From JANPCX01 sp031431125 (GTDB lineage Bacteria > Pseudomonadota > Gammaproteobacteria > Burkholderiales > Burkholderiaceae_C), in NCBI GenBank assembly GCA_031431125.1, contig JANPCX010000087.1, forward strand, positions 16,464 to 80,463: DNA of 64,000 nucleotides, given 5' to 3'. The translations under genes were made by a program, and so were the position numbers. The notes beneath the pieces were generated by a model that was given only the letters and a program-made list of their open reading frames with translations, ran no database searches and was not told the origin of the DNA. Positions 44,306 to 53,511 of this stretch are shown here, one piece after another; the first letter of the stretch is position 1; each line of letters begins with the position of its first letter.

Positions 44306-44995
44306 ATGAAGGGACGTGAAAGCGGGATGCCCGACGAGGACTACTGGCTGACTTTTTTCGATGTTGATTGTTTGCTGACTGAGCTGAACTTCCTCAAAAC
44401 CAAGACCGAATCAGTCGTTGAGTTTGGCAGCGGCTATGGCACGTTCACGTTGTCCACGGCGGCCAGAACGTCTGGCCAGGTGTTTGGACTGGACATCGAG
44501 CCTGAGTTGGTGTCGCTGGTACGCGACCGCGCCGCCGAGCAAAAGCTGATGAATGTTGACGTCAGATTGCAAGACTTCGTAGCCAGCGGCACAGGGCTTG
44601 ATGACGAGTCGGTCGATCACGCCATGCTCTTCAACATTCTGCATATCGAATCACCAGTTCAATTGTTGCGTGAGGCTTTGCGCGTACTTCGACCCAGTGG
44701 TTCGGTATCCGTCATTCACTGGAATCACGATCCCAGCACACCCAGAGGCCCGTCGATGGAGGTTCGCCCTCGTCCTGAGCAATGCAGGGCTTGGGCAGAA
44801 GAGGCTGGTTTCTCGTTCTTGCGCTATGTTGATTTAGCCAAATGCAGCCCCTACCACTACGGAATGTTGCTTGAGAAACCTGCGCACGATTTTGCCGATG
44901 AAGCCGCCCGTCGAGACGCGGAAATCGAAACTGGTGCCTCTGAGCCTGTGGATGGCAAAGAGGTTTTAGCGAAACTCAGAGCACAAATTCAGTGA
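44306..44995 (+). CDS. Class I SAM-dependent methyltransferase
   Basis: A 229-aa methyltransferase. Motif I is SVVEFGSGYGTFTLSTA, then VFGLDIEPELVSLVRDRA, VDHAMLFNILHIESPVQLLREALRVLRPSGSVSVIHW. The C-terminal 30 residues are charged. The ATG at 44306 follows GGGGCGG by 5 bases and begins 28 bases after the FAD/Fe-S gene, so the two are probably cotranscribed. Substrate unknown. Confidence 0.82.
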   Translation: MKGRESGMPDEDYWLTFFDVDCLLTELNFLKTKTESVVEFGSGYGTFTLSTAARTSGQVFGLDIEPELVSLVRDRAAEQKLMNVDVRLQDFVASGTGLDDESVDHAMLFNILHIESPVQLLREALRVLRPSGSVSVIHWNHDPSTPRGPSMEVRPRPEQCRAWAEEAGFSFLRYVDLAKCSPYHYGMLLEKPAHDFADEAARRDAEIETGASEPVDGKEVLAKLRAQIQ

Positions 44996-45220
44996 GTGGT
45001 GGTCTGCGCCGCGTGTCGACATCACCGACACCACCCGAAATTCATTCGCATCGACCACCGTCGCTCCACGCCCCTGACCTCATCAAACCCGCCAAAAATC
45101 ACAACCACAACGGTTGCGTGAACATTTAGTTACTTTTGCGTCTGAGTTCCCCTTAATTCGGCTTTTCGTTTGGATCTGTGGCCATAGACTGCGAGCCCAT
45201 ACCCACTTCGCAGTCCTTGT

Positions 45221-46991
45221 ATGCAAAAAAAAACCGAGTTTCACCGCGCATAAGCGAACAGCTTGGGTGGCATTGCTCGTAGCGGGTTGTTGGCTTGCTG
45301 CTGAACCCGCAGTTGCTGCCCCAGATGCCGGTAGCCAAATCCGGCGTTACCAAGACGAAACCCGCGCTCGGCTGGCACCTCCAGCCGCAGATCGCCGTGA
45401 CAAAACTGCTGTTCCCCCCGGCCCCGCCAAAGCGGCGGCTGCGGCCAGTGGGGCGGACATGCATGTGGCCAACTTCGTGGTGCATGGCGTCACGCGCTTC
45501 ACACAGCAAGCGGTAGAGGCGGTGTTGACGCCTTTTGCCAGCCGCCGTTTGGACACGGCGGGTTTGCATGCGGCGGCGGATGCGCTGAATAAACTTTATC
45601 GCCAGCAGGGCTACTTTGTGGCCAAGGTGTTTGTCATGCCGCAAACCGTGGTGGGCGGTGTGGTGCACCTGGAGGTGTTCGAAGGTTTCTTGGAGTCTGG
45701 TGGCCTCGAGGTGGTGAACCCTGGCAACCGCATCGACAGCCGGGTGGTGCAGGCCATTTTGGAGCGCCACCTCGCCAAGGGTGAACCCATTCACCGTGAG
45801 GCGTTTGAACGCGCTTTGTTGTTGATTGAGGATTTGCCGGGGGTGCACACCTCGTCGGTGCTTTACCCCGGAGAACAAGTCGGCACAGCCAGGCTGCGTT
45901 TGACGGTGCAAGACACTCCGGCTTTTGCAGGCAATGTGGACGTTGACAATTTCGGCAACGAGGCCACAGGACGTGAACGTTTGGGCGCGACGCTGTACCT
46001 GAACAGCCCCCTTCGCCAGGGCGAACAATGGGTGGCGAGGTTGGTCACCTCGGGCGAGCGGTCCAACTATGCCTACCTGAACTATTTACGTCCCGTGTCT
46101 TCCAGCGGAACACGCCTGGGTTTGAGTGTGGGCAGCTTTGTTTACCGCAGTGACGACATCGTGGGCCTGGGTTGGGCCAAAGGCCAAGCGACTGACGCCC
46201 ACCTCTATCTCACCCACCCTTTCATCCGTTCGCGCCACGGCAATTTGTGGGGTCGTGCCGACTTGTCCACCCTGGTTTCGCATGACCGCAACCAGTTGAA
46301 TGTGAACGCCAAACGCCGCGTGCACGTGGCGGCTTTCTCCCTGGCAGGGGACGATGACCATGAGCTGCTCGGTTCGGGCTTGACGGAGTTTGAAGCAACG
46401 CTGTCGGCTGGCCAGGTGGATGTGGTGGGCAACGACCTCTACCGCAACCTGGATGCCAGCACGGCCAGGATCGACCGCAGCTTCACCCGCTTCCATGCCC
46501 ACGCCTCCAGGCTGCAACACCTGGGAAGTGCGTGGTCGTTCTACGGCAAACTCAGTGGGCAAGCTGCCAGTGCCAACCTGGACAGCTCACAAAAAATCTA
46601 CCTGGGTGGGGCCACGTCGAACGCCGGTTATCCCTTGGGTGAGGTCAGCGGCGACCAAGGCGTGGAGGCGCATTTGGCGCTGCGCAAAGAGTTTCTCGCC
46701 CCCTGGGGCGGTTCAGCCCAAGCCAGTTTTTTCTATGAGCAAGGCTGGGTGCAAATCCACAAAAACCCATGGACAGGATGGCAGGGCAGCAATACCCAAC
46801 TCTCTAACCATGTGACGTTGAAATCGGTGGGCTTGGGCCTGTCGCAAACCTGGCCAAGTGCTTGGGTGTTGCGTGCACGGGTGGGTTACCAGTTGGGTGA
46901 CAACCCACTGCGTGACCCGACCACGGGCAAAGCCAGTGATGGTCGCGGCAGCAAAACCCGCGCTTGGATTCAAGTGGTTCGTTATTTTTAG
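45221..46991 (+). CDS. Two-partner secretion outer-membrane transporter (ShlB/FhaC/HecB family), start displaced by an A9 tract
   Basis: TpsB-type outer-membrane pore. After a Sec signal come POTRA domains (VANFVVHGVTRFTQQAVEAVL; AADALNKLYRQQGYFVAKVFV; HLEVFEGFLESGGLEVV; DLPGVHTSSVLYPGEQVGTARL) and a 16-strand barrel ending WIQVVRYF. The long frame has no ATG or GTG before the signal peptide. The only sensible start, ATG at 45221, is followed by C and nine A; with eight A it would read MQKKPSFTAHKRTAWVALLV, an ideal signal. As written the ATG frame stops after about 10 codons. So either a slip, a phase-variable OFF state or a sequencing error. The Pro-rich gene starts 16 bases after it; no large TpsA partner is nearby. 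Confidence 0.82.
45225..45233 (+). repeat. A9 homopolymer immediately after the ATG of the TpsB gene
   Basis: Nine consecutive A begin one base after the start codon. Gain or loss of one unit changes whether the ATG is in frame with the signal peptide. Tracts of this length are prone to replication and RNA-polymerase slippage. Confidence 0.9.
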
Positions 46992-47007
46992 GGAACGGGA
47001 GCACGCG

Positions 47008-48141
47008 ATGAAAACTTCCATCAGAACATGGGGCAATGCGCTCGTTGTGCTGTTCGCGGTGCATGTATTGCCCGCTGCACACGCTGGGGCCAACTGCGCA
47101 CAATCGAGCAGTTGGCAGTGCCAACAACAACACGGCACCACCGGGACGAGCAGCGCGCGGCAGCCGGTGCCTAGCGTCCCTGTTCAACCTCGACCGCCCG
47201 GAACCAACCCCCCGCTGGGATCCATCCCCACTGACCACCACAACGTGGTGTTGGTACCGCCACCTATGCAGGTGCCGCCGTCCATGCAGCAGCCGGTGCC
47301 CACACCCCGACCCGTGGTTGCACCACCCTTGATCACCAATGCGGTGCCAACCCCCATGCAGGTGCCGCCGTCCATGCAACAACCGGTGCCCACACCCCGA
47401 CCCGTGGTTGCGCCACCCCTGATCACCAATGCGGTACCGACCCCCATGCAGGTGCCACCGTCCATGCAGCAACCGGTGCCCACACCCCGACCCGTGGTTG
47501 CGCCACCCTTGATCACCAATGCGGTACCGACCCCCATGCAGGTGCCACCGTCCATGCAGCAGCCGGTGCCCACACCCCGACTCGTGGTTGCACCACCCTT
47601 GATCACCAATGCGGTACCGACCGCCCCCATGCAGGTGCCGCCGTCCATGCAGCAACCGGTGCCCACACCCCGACCCGTGGTTGCGCCACCGTTGATCACC
47701 AATTCGGTACCGACCCCTCCCGTGCAGGTGCCGCCGTCCATGCAGCAGCCGGTGCCCACACCTACGCCTATGGCGGTACCGCCTGTGGTCGTCGGATCAA
47801 CCCCAGGGTCTGTGCCAACGACAGGCTCGGTCGCAGCGCCTGTGACTCAGCCGACCTTGCAGGGAACACCTGCAGGGCAGGCTCTGCCCCCCGATGGGAC
47901 GGGTGACTATCAACTGGTAGTGCATGCACCGCCTGAACAGCGTCCAGTGACGTCGGGTCCCTTGCAGGCTACCGGTGCTTATGCCTGGGAGTTCATTGAG
48001 CCCGGCATACAAAACCACAGGGTGGAGGTGTACCGCAGCAAAGACGTCAAACAACAAATCTACAAAGACGTGATTCCACTGGACGGCTCCGGCTTTCACC
48101 TCACGGTGATAGGCATCAGGCGTCCGCACTACAGCCATTGA
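47008..48141 (+). CDS. Secreted proline-rich protein with six 30-residue repeats
   Basis: A 377-aa exported protein. Signal peptide MKTSIRTWGNALVVLFAVHVLPAAHA, then a short Cys-containing head (ANCAQSSSWQCQQQ), then six tandem units of about 30 residues with consensus PMQVPPSMQQPVPTPRPVVA plus PPLITNAVPT, then a folded-looking C-terminal domain (about 95 residues; AYAWEFIEPGIQNHRVEVYRSKDVKQQIYKDVIP). GGGAG precedes the ATG. It has no haemagglutinin or TPS domain, so it is not a typical substrate of the preceding TpsB pore, yet the 16-base gap indicates cotranscription. It may span the periplasm or cell wall. I do not recognise the family. Confidence 0.75.
   Translation: MKTSIRTWGNALVVLFAVHVLPAAHAGANCAQSSSWQCQQQHGTTGTSSARQPVPSVPVQPRPPGTNPPLGSIPTDHHNVVLVPPPMQVPPSMQQPVPTPRPVVAPPLITNAVPTPMQVPPSMQQPVPTPRPVVAPPLITNAVPTPMQVPPSMQQPVPTPRPVVAPPLITNAVPTPMQVPPSMQQPVPTPRLVVAPPLITNAVPTAPMQVPPSMQQPVPTPRPVVAPPLITNSVPTPPVQVPPSMQQPVPTPTPMAVPPVVVGSTPGSVPTTGSVAAPVTQPTLQGTPAGQALPPDGTGDYQLVVHAPPEQRPVTSGPLQATGAYAWEFIEPGIQNHRVEVYRSKDVKQQIYKDVIPLDGSGFHLTVIGIRRPHYSH
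47260..47770 (+). repeat. Coding minisatellite, six units of about 90 bp
   Basis: Units begin near 47262, 47354, 47444, 47534, 47627 and 47720 with CCATGCAGGTGCC and end ACCAATGCGGT; the second to fourth are nearly identical, the fifth has three extra bases and the sixth is diverged. Copy number could vary by recombination without shifting the frame. Confidence 0.9.
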
Positions 48142-48177
48142 CTGGCGTCGGTCGACGCGACGCTCAGCCCATGGGCA

Positions 48178-49185
48178 TCACGCGCCAAGGGTTGGGTGTG
48201 CCCAGCATCCGCCCGAGCACCGCTCATGTCCCGCCAGATCCTGGCGACTCGACACCTCGGTAAATCCCCTCGCACGCAGCAGTTCGCGCACCTCAGCCGC
48301 CTGGTCATGGCCGTGCTCCAGCAGCAGCCAGGCATTCGGGTGCAAATGCGCAGGTGCCTCGTTGATGATCTGGCGCAAGGCATTCAAACCGGTGCTGCCT
48401 GAGGTCAAGGCCATCAGGGGCTCGTGGCGCAGGGCGGGTACATGCGGGTCGGCTTCTGCGATGTAGGGCGGGTTGCTCACGGCCAGGTGGAAACGTTGGC
48501 CTCGAACGGCAGACCACCAATCGCTGGGCAACCACGACACCTCCAAGTTCAAACGGTTGCCGTTGTTCTGCGCGACCGCAAGGGCAGCGGGGCTGGCGTC
48601 CACCGCAGTCACCTGTGCAATACCGAAGCGATGTTTGATCGCCAAGGCAATGGCACCGCTGCCGCAGCCCAGGTCGATGACGTTCGGAGCTGTTGTTGCG
48701 CCAGTCACTGGTGGTGAGTGAGCAGAGTCCCTCACCCCAACCCTCTCCCAGAGGGAGAGGGGGAGTTGACTCCCTCTCCCTCTGGGAGAGGGTTGGGGTG
48801 AGGGCGATTTGTCGATCAACACATCACTTTGAATCGCTCGCCCAGTCATTGCCTGCAGCCGCTCCAGGGCCCAGTCCACCAAGGTTTCGGTGTCGGCACG
48901 GGGGATGAGTACATCGGGCGTGACTTGAAGCGTCAAACCGTGGAATTCCTTTTCGCCGAAGATGTAGGCCAAGGGCTCACCATCGATGGCACGTGTTAAC
49001 AGTTCCGCCCAGCTTGCTGCGTGGGTCGTGCTGAGCGGGTGCTCTGCATGCGCGGTCAACCAGGTGCGATCGCAGTTCAGCACATGGGCGAGCAGCAGTT
49101 GCGCATCCAGGCGTGACAGGCCCTTGGTCTGCGCGTTCTGTAGCGCCTGGGCAACCGTGAGGGCAACAGCGGACGAGCTGTTCAC
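48178..49185 (-). CDS. prmC: Release-factor glutamine methyltransferase PrmC, with an in-frame repeat insertion
   Basis: Methylates the GGQ glutamine of release factors RF1 and RF2. The N-terminal helical domain (ALTVAQALQNAQTKGLSRLDAQLLLAHVL) and IPRADTETLVDWAL are normal; the Rossmann core has NVIDLGCGSGAIALAI and the catalytic NPPY (HLAVSNPPYIAEAD). Between them an extra segment of about 30 residues (PSPQPSPRGRGSQLPLSLWE and onward) is encoded by a REP-like palindrome (48729-48804). Total 335 aa against about 280 in the family. The start is GTG overlapping the prfA stop; hemA-prfA-prmC is the standard order. Confidence 0.93.
   Translation of the reverse strand: MNSSSAVALTVAQALQNAQTKGLSRLDAQLLLAHVLNCDRTWLTAHAEHPLSTTHAASWAELLTRAIDGEPLAYIFGEKEFHGLTLQVTPDVLIPRADTETLVDWALERLQAMTGRAIQSDVLIDKSPSPQPSPRGRGSQLPLSLWERVGVRDSAHSPPVTGATTAPNVIDLGCGSGAIALAIKHRFGIAQVTAVDASPAALAVAQNNGNRLNLEVSWLPSDWWSAVRGQRFHLAVSNPPYIAEADPHVPALRHEPLMALTSGSTGLNALRQIINEAPAHLHPNAWLLLEHGHDQAAEVRELLRARGFTEVSSRQDLAGHERCSGGCWAHPTLGA
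48729..48804. repeat. REP-like palindrome inserted in prmC
   Basis: CCCTCACCCCAACCCTCTCC and its inverted copy flank a short centre, over 76 bases. It belongs to the common CTCACCCCAACCCTCTCCC family of dispersed repeats. It adds whole codons to prmC without a stop. Confidence 0.93.
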
Positions 49186-50264
49186 CCGCCACTCTCCAGC
49201 GCCGCCAATTGTTCCGCCGCACGCGCCGCTTGCAGTGCTTGGGTGACCTCGCTCAAATCGCCATCCAGGATGAACTGCAACTTGTAGAGCGTGAGGTTGA
49301 TGCGGTGGTCGGTGAGGCGGCCTTGGGGAAAGTTGTAGGTGCGGATGCGGTCGCTGCGGTCGCCGCTGCCGATCAGGCCTTTGCGGGTGGCGGCTTCCTT
49401 GGCTTCACGCTCGCTGCGTTCTTTGTCTTGCAAACGGGCGGTGAGCACGGCCAGCGCTTTGGCTTTGTTGCGGTGTTGTGAGCGGTCGTCTTGGCACTCG
49501 GCCACCAAACCGGTGGGCAGGTGCGTAACGCGGATCGCACTGTCGGTTTTGTTCACGTGCTGGCCGCCCGCACCGCTGGCACGGAAGGTGTCGATGCGCA
49601 GGTCGGCGGGGTTGAGTTGAACGGCCTGGGTTTCGTCAGGCTCGGGCAACACGGCCACGGTACAGGCGCTGGTATGGATACGGCCTTGGGTTTCGGTGGT
49701 GGGTATGCGCTGCACGCGGTGGCCGCCGGATTCAAACTTCAAGCGGCCATAGACGCTGTCGCCTTCAATGCGGAACACAACTTCTTTGTAGCCACCGAGG
49801 TCGGACATGTTTTCCGACATCACCTCGGTGCGCCAGCCTTGGCGTTCGCAGTAACGCAGGTACATGCGGGCCAGGTCAGCAGCGAAAAGGGCGGATTCAT
49901 CGCCGCCCGTGCCCGCGCGAATTTCGAGGAAGGCGTTGCGCACGTCGTCGGGGTCTTTGGGCAGCAGCTCGGCTTGCAGCTCGGCCTCCAGCAGGGCCAT
50001 CTCTGCAGTGGATTCGTTGATTTCTTGTTGCGCCATCTCGGCCATGTCGACATCTTGCAGCAGGCCTTGGGCTTGCGCCGCATCCTGCTCGCGTTGCACG
50101 TAGCGACGGTAGCGTTCCACCACGCGCGTGACTTCCGCATGTTCGCGGCTGAGTTCACGAAAACGTTTCATGTCGCTTGCCACCTGCGGGTCACCGAGGT
50201 TGGCATCGAGTTCACTCAGGCGATGGGCCAGGCGTTCAAACTGCTGGCGTTGGGAGTTGTTCAT
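49182..50264 (-). CDS. prfA: Peptide chain release factor 1
   Basis: RF1, 360 aa, full length. It recognises UAA and UAG. The catalytic GAGGQHVNKTDSAIRVTHLPTG loop holds the Gln methylated by PrmC. EIRAGTGGDESALFAADLARMY and YNFPQGRLTDHRINLTLYKL are other hallmarks. The start is ATG at 50262-50264 (MNNSQRQQF); the longer frame has no support. It lies between hemA (116-base gap) and prmC (overlap). Confidence 0.97.
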   Translation of the reverse strand: MNNSQRQQFERLAHRLSELDANLGDPQVASDMKRFRELSREHAEVTRVVERYRRYVQREQDAAQAQGLLQDVDMAEMAQQEINESTAEMALLEAELQAELLPKDPDDVRNAFLEIRAGTGGDESALFAADLARMYLRYCERQGWRTEVMSENMSDLGGYKEVVFRIEGDSVYGRLKFESGGHRVQRIPTTETQGRIHTSACTVAVLPEPDETQAVQLNPADLRIDTFRASGAGGQHVNKTDSAIRVTHLPTGLVAECQDDRSQHRNKAKALAVLTARLQDKERSEREAKEAATRKGLIGSGDRSDRIRTYNFPQGRLTDHRINLTLYKLQFILDGDLSEVTQALQAARAAEQLAALESGG

Positions 50265-50380
50265 AGGGGCAGACGAAAAACATCCGTCTTGATGGCATGA
50301 GGTGCTTGGAGGAGAGCCATTGCCAAGCAATAGCGCTGACCGCGATGCCGCTGGCACTGCGGCTGAGGCCCTTAAGGCCG

Positions 50381-51721
50381 CTAACGCTCAGGATCGTTGG
50401 AGGCGTCGTCGGGCAAAGCACGTGGCAAGGTCACGGTTGGATCCAGTGCTTCGCCACGCAAGAACAAACGCGAGACCGTTTGCAAGAGCTGTTCGCGCTG
50501 CTCGCCGTGGCTGGTTTGTAATTCGGCCAAGGTGCCGTGCAGCATTTTCTGGGTGAGCCCGCGTGTCAATGCATCGAACACGGCGTCGATGTCCTCGCCC
50601 TTGGCGAGCAATTTGCGCGCGCGCTGAATTTCCACGCGCCGCCAATCGTCAGTTTGGCTTTGCAGGGCTTGAATCAAGGGCACGCTGTGGCGCTGCCCCA
50701 GCCAGTGCACAAACCCTTGCACGCCAGTTTCAATGATGGCTTCGGCCTGTTGCACCGCTGCTTGGCGTTTCTCGCCTGCGGCTTGCACCAGGGTGGAGAG
50801 GTCGTCTACGGTGTAGAGGTAAACGTCGGCCAGCTCGGCCACCTCAGGTTCAATGTCGCGTGGTACCGCTAAATCCACCATGAAAATCGGACGGCGTTTT
50901 CTGGCCTTGAGAGCCTGCTGCACCGCACCCAACCCGACGATGGGCAATGAACTGGCGGTGCAAGAAATGACCACATCAAACTCTGCGAGTTGTTTGGGCA
51001 AGTCAGCCAAACGCATGGCCTGAGCACCAAAGCGGCCGGCCAGTTTTTCGCCGCGCTCCAGCGTGCGGTTGGCCACGGTGATGGACTTGGGATTTTTCGC
51101 CGCAAAGTGGGTGCAAACGAGTTCGATCATTTCGCCTGCGCCGATGAAAAGCACCTTGAGGTCTTGCAGCTCACCAAACAGTTGGGAGGCCAAACGCACG
51201 CTGGCGGCCGCCATGCTGATGGAGTGGGCGCCGATGTCGGTGGAGGTGCGCACTTCTTTGGCCACGGCAAAAGAGCGCTGGAACATTTGGTGCAAGGTGG
51301 CGCCCAAGGTGCCTGCGGTGTCGGCTTGCCGAACCGCCTGCTTCATTTGTCCCAAAATTTGCGGCTCGCCCAGCACCATGGAATCCAAACCACTGGCCAC
51401 ACGGAAGGCGTGGCGTGCGGCGGCGCCACCTTCGAGCAAATAGGTGTGTTCGCGCAATTGCTGTTGGGGCAAGCGTCCTACTTCAGCCAGCCAGGCCAGG
51501 GCAGAAGGCACGAGTTCCTGGCTGCTGTGGCTGCCCACGTACAGTTCGGTGCGGTTGCAGGTGGAAACGATGGCCAGCTCGGGTGCATGCTGCTGGTGTG
51601 GTTTCAGACGCTGCTTCAGGCTTTGTAAGGTGTTCGTCAAACTCTCGGGCGCGAACGCAAACCGACCGCGTAAGTCCAGCGGTGCGGTGGTGTGGTTCAG
51701 GCCGAGGGCGACGACACTCAT
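50381..51721 (-). CDS. hemA: Glutamyl-tRNA reductase
   Basis: Converts glutamyl-tRNA to glutamate-1-semialdehyde, the first step of C5 haem biosynthesis; 446 aa. The N-terminal catalytic domain has IVSTCNRTELY (nucleophile Cys55), then ASGLDSMVLGEPQILGQMK; the NADPH domain has VLFIGAGEMIELV and VANRTLERGEKLAG; a helical dimerisation tail follows. It heads hemA-prfA-prmC. Its upstream region is shared with the divergent small membrane gene. Confidence 0.97.
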   Translation of the reverse strand: MSVVALGLNHTTAPLDLRGRFAFAPESLTNTLQSLKQRLKPHQQHAPELAIVSTCNRTELYVGSHSSQELVPSALAWLAEVGRLPQQQLREHTYLLEGGAAARHAFRVASGLDSMVLGEPQILGQMKQAVRQADTAGTLGATLHQMFQRSFAVAKEVRTSTDIGAHSISMAAASVRLASQLFGELQDLKVLFIGAGEMIELVCTHFAAKNPKSITVANRTLERGEKLAGRFGAQAMRLADLPKQLAEFDVVISCTASSLPIVGLGAVQQALKARKRRPIFMVDLAVPRDIEPEVAELADVYLYTVDDLSTLVQAAGEKRQAAVQQAEAIIETGVQGFVHWLGQRHSVPLIQALQSQTDDWRRVEIQRARKLLAKGEDIDAVFDALTRGLTQKMLHGTLAELQTSHGEQREQLLQTVSRLFLRGEALDPTVTLPRALPDDASNDPER

Positions 51722-51831
51722 GGTCGAATTATAAAATTTGCGGCGTGCGCTGTGGGGTGGTCAAACCATGGGCAGCTTGATTCAGATCAAGATGTGGCCT
51801 GAATGCTTGAAAGGTGGGCGATGTGGATGTG

Positions 51832-52104
51832 ATGGACCTGGTGTGGCATGCGCTGAACTTCTTCGCGCCAGCCTGTGCGGTGGGAATGCTCACGGCCAGT
51901 TTGGTCAAGCTGTTGTGGTGGCGCGCACTTCGCGGCGTGGGCTGGCTGGGTTTGTCGATGGCTGCCAGCGCGGCTTGCGCTGTGGGTTTGGTCGCAGGCC
52001 TCTTGATTTTCGGCCGCGACGGCAAGATGGCCACCTACGGATTGATGCTGTTGCTGTGCACCCTGAGTGTGGGTTGGTTTGGTTTGCGCAAAGCGACACG
52101 CTGA
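51832..52104 (+). CDS. Small three-helix membrane protein
   Basis: A 90-aa (or 96-aa from GTG at 51814) integral membrane protein. Helices are at LVWHALNFFAPACAVGMLTASLV, LGLSMAASAACAVGLVAGLLIF and TYGLMLLLCTLSVGWFGL. I see no ligand-binding motif and no known family. It is divergent from hemA and convergent with miaB, three bases before the miaB stop. Start choice uncertain. Confidence 0.7.
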   Translation: MDLVWHALNFFAPACAVGMLTASLVKLLWWRALRGVGWLGLSMAASAACAVGLVAGLLIFGRDGKMATYGLMLLLCTLSVGWFGLRKATR

Positions 52105-52107
52105 AAA

Positions 52108-53511
52108 TCAAGCCGAGGCCAATACCTCCGCGTCTTCGTTGACCAACACCTCCCCACGCAGGGAGTTGGTGTAGACGGCGGTGATGCGCACATCCAGCAT
52201 CTGGCCCTTGAGGCGGTCCCTGTGTGGGCCACCTGGGAAGTTCACGATGCGGTTGCACTCGGTGCGGCCCGTGAGTTCGGGCTCGTTCGTGGTGGAGCGG
52301 CGCGACGGCCCTTCCACCAAGATGCGCTGCACCGTGCCCACGCGTGACAGGCTGATTTTTTTGGCGTTGGCTTCAATGGCCGCTTGCAACTGCTGCAGAC
52401 GCTTGAGTTTCACCTCGTGCGGCGTGTCATCTTGCAGCGCAGACGCCGGTGTGCCGGGACGCTGGCTGTAGATGAAGCTGTAGCTGATGTCGAAACCCAC
52501 GTCATCCACCAGCTTCATCAAACGCGCAAAGTCGTTATCGGTTTCGCCGGGGAAACCGACGATGAAGTCGCTGGAAATGCACAGTTCAGGCCGAATCGCG
52601 CGCAGCTTGCGAATGGTGCTTTTGTATTCCATCGCGGTGTAGCCGCGTTTCATGGCCATCAAGATGCGGTCGCTGCCGTGCTGCACAGGCAGGTGCAAAT
52701 GGTTCACCAACTGCGGAATGGTGGCGTAAGCGTCAATCAACCGCTGGGTGAATTCATTGGGGTGGCTGGTGGTGTAACGCAAACGCTCCAGCCCGGGAAT
52801 GGCGGCCACATATTCCAGCAACAAAGCAAAGTCGGCGATCTCGCGGGTAGCGCCCATCACCCCGCGGTAAGCGTTGACGTTTTGGCCCAGCAGGTTGATT
52901 TCCTTGACGCCTTGGTCGACCAAACCCGCCACTTCGGCTAGTACATCATCAAATGGACGCGACACTTCTTCGCCGCGTGTGTAGGGCACCACGCAGTAGC
53001 TGCAGTATTTGGAGCAGCCTTCCATGATGGATACAAATGCACTTCCCCCGTCCACCTTGGCGGCGGGCAGGTGGTCGAATTTTTCAATCTCGGGAAAACT
53101 GATGTCGACCTGCGGGCGCTGCTGGCTTTGACGCCGATTCAGCAAATCAGGCAATCGGTGCAAGGTTTGCGGACCAAAAACCACGTCTACATAGGGCGCA
53201 CGGGCAATGATGGCGGCGCCTTCTTGGCTGGCGACACAACCGCCCACACCAATCATCACCCCCTTGGCTTTGAGGTGTTTGACGCGGCCTAAGTCGCTGA
53301 AGACTTTTTCTTGTGCTTTTTCTCGCACCGAGCAGGTGTTGAACAAAATGAGGTCGGCTTCATCGACGTTCTGAGTGGGCTCGTACCCCTGTGCTGCGCG
53401 CAGCACATCGCTCATTTTGGCGGAGTCGTACTCGTTCATTTGGCAGCCAAAGGTTTTGATGAACACCTTCTTGCTGCTCTTGACCAACCCGTTGCCGCCC
53501 TCGCCACTCAT
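52108..53511 (-). CDS. miaB: tRNA-2-methylthio-N6-isopentenyladenosine synthase MiaB
   Basis: Radical-SAM methylthiotransferase acting on A37 of tRNAs read U-starting codons; 467 aa. Cluster two Cys: FGCQMNEYD, NTCSVREKAQ, GGCVASQEG. Radical SAM motif: EGCSKYCSYCVVPYTRGEE. Later FIVGFPGETDNDF and a C-terminal TRAM domain (GRTECNRIVNFPG). The start ATG overlaps the stop of the upstream periplasmic gene (ATGA). Confidence 0.96.
   Translation of the reverse strand: MSGEGGNGLVKSSKKVFIKTFGCQMNEYDSAKMSDVLRAAQGYEPTQNVDEADLILFNTCSVREKAQEKVFSDLGRVKHLKAKGVMIGVGGCVASQEGAAIIARAPYVDVVFGPQTLHRLPDLLNRRQSQQRPQVDISFPEIEKFDHLPAAKVDGGSAFVSIMEGCSKYCSYCVVPYTRGEEVSRPFDDVLAEVAGLVDQGVKEINLLGQNVNAYRGVMGATREIADFALLLEYVAAIPGLERLRYTTSHPNEFTQRLIDAYATIPQLVNHLHLPVQHGSDRILMAMKRGYTAMEYKSTIRKLRAIRPELCISSDFIVGFPGETDNDFARLMKLVDDVGFDISYSFIYSQRPGTPASALQDDTPHEVKLKRLQQLQAAIEANAKKISLSRVGTVQRILVEGPSRRSTTNEPELTGRTECNRIVNFPGGPHRDRLKGQMLDVRITAVYTNSLRGEVLVNEDAEVLASA

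Noticed and set aside
45114..45220. TTG start 107 bases upstream for the TpsB gene
   Set aside because: It would place about 38 non-signal residues before the signal peptide and has no ribosome site.
47260..47770. Regular repeats that might be a CRISPR array
   Set aside because: Units are 90 bp, contiguous, in frame with a secreted protein, and have no spacers.
48178..48400. Genes other than prmC overlapping its 3' end
   Set aside because: All are frame shadows; the NPPY and downstream prmC motifs are intact.
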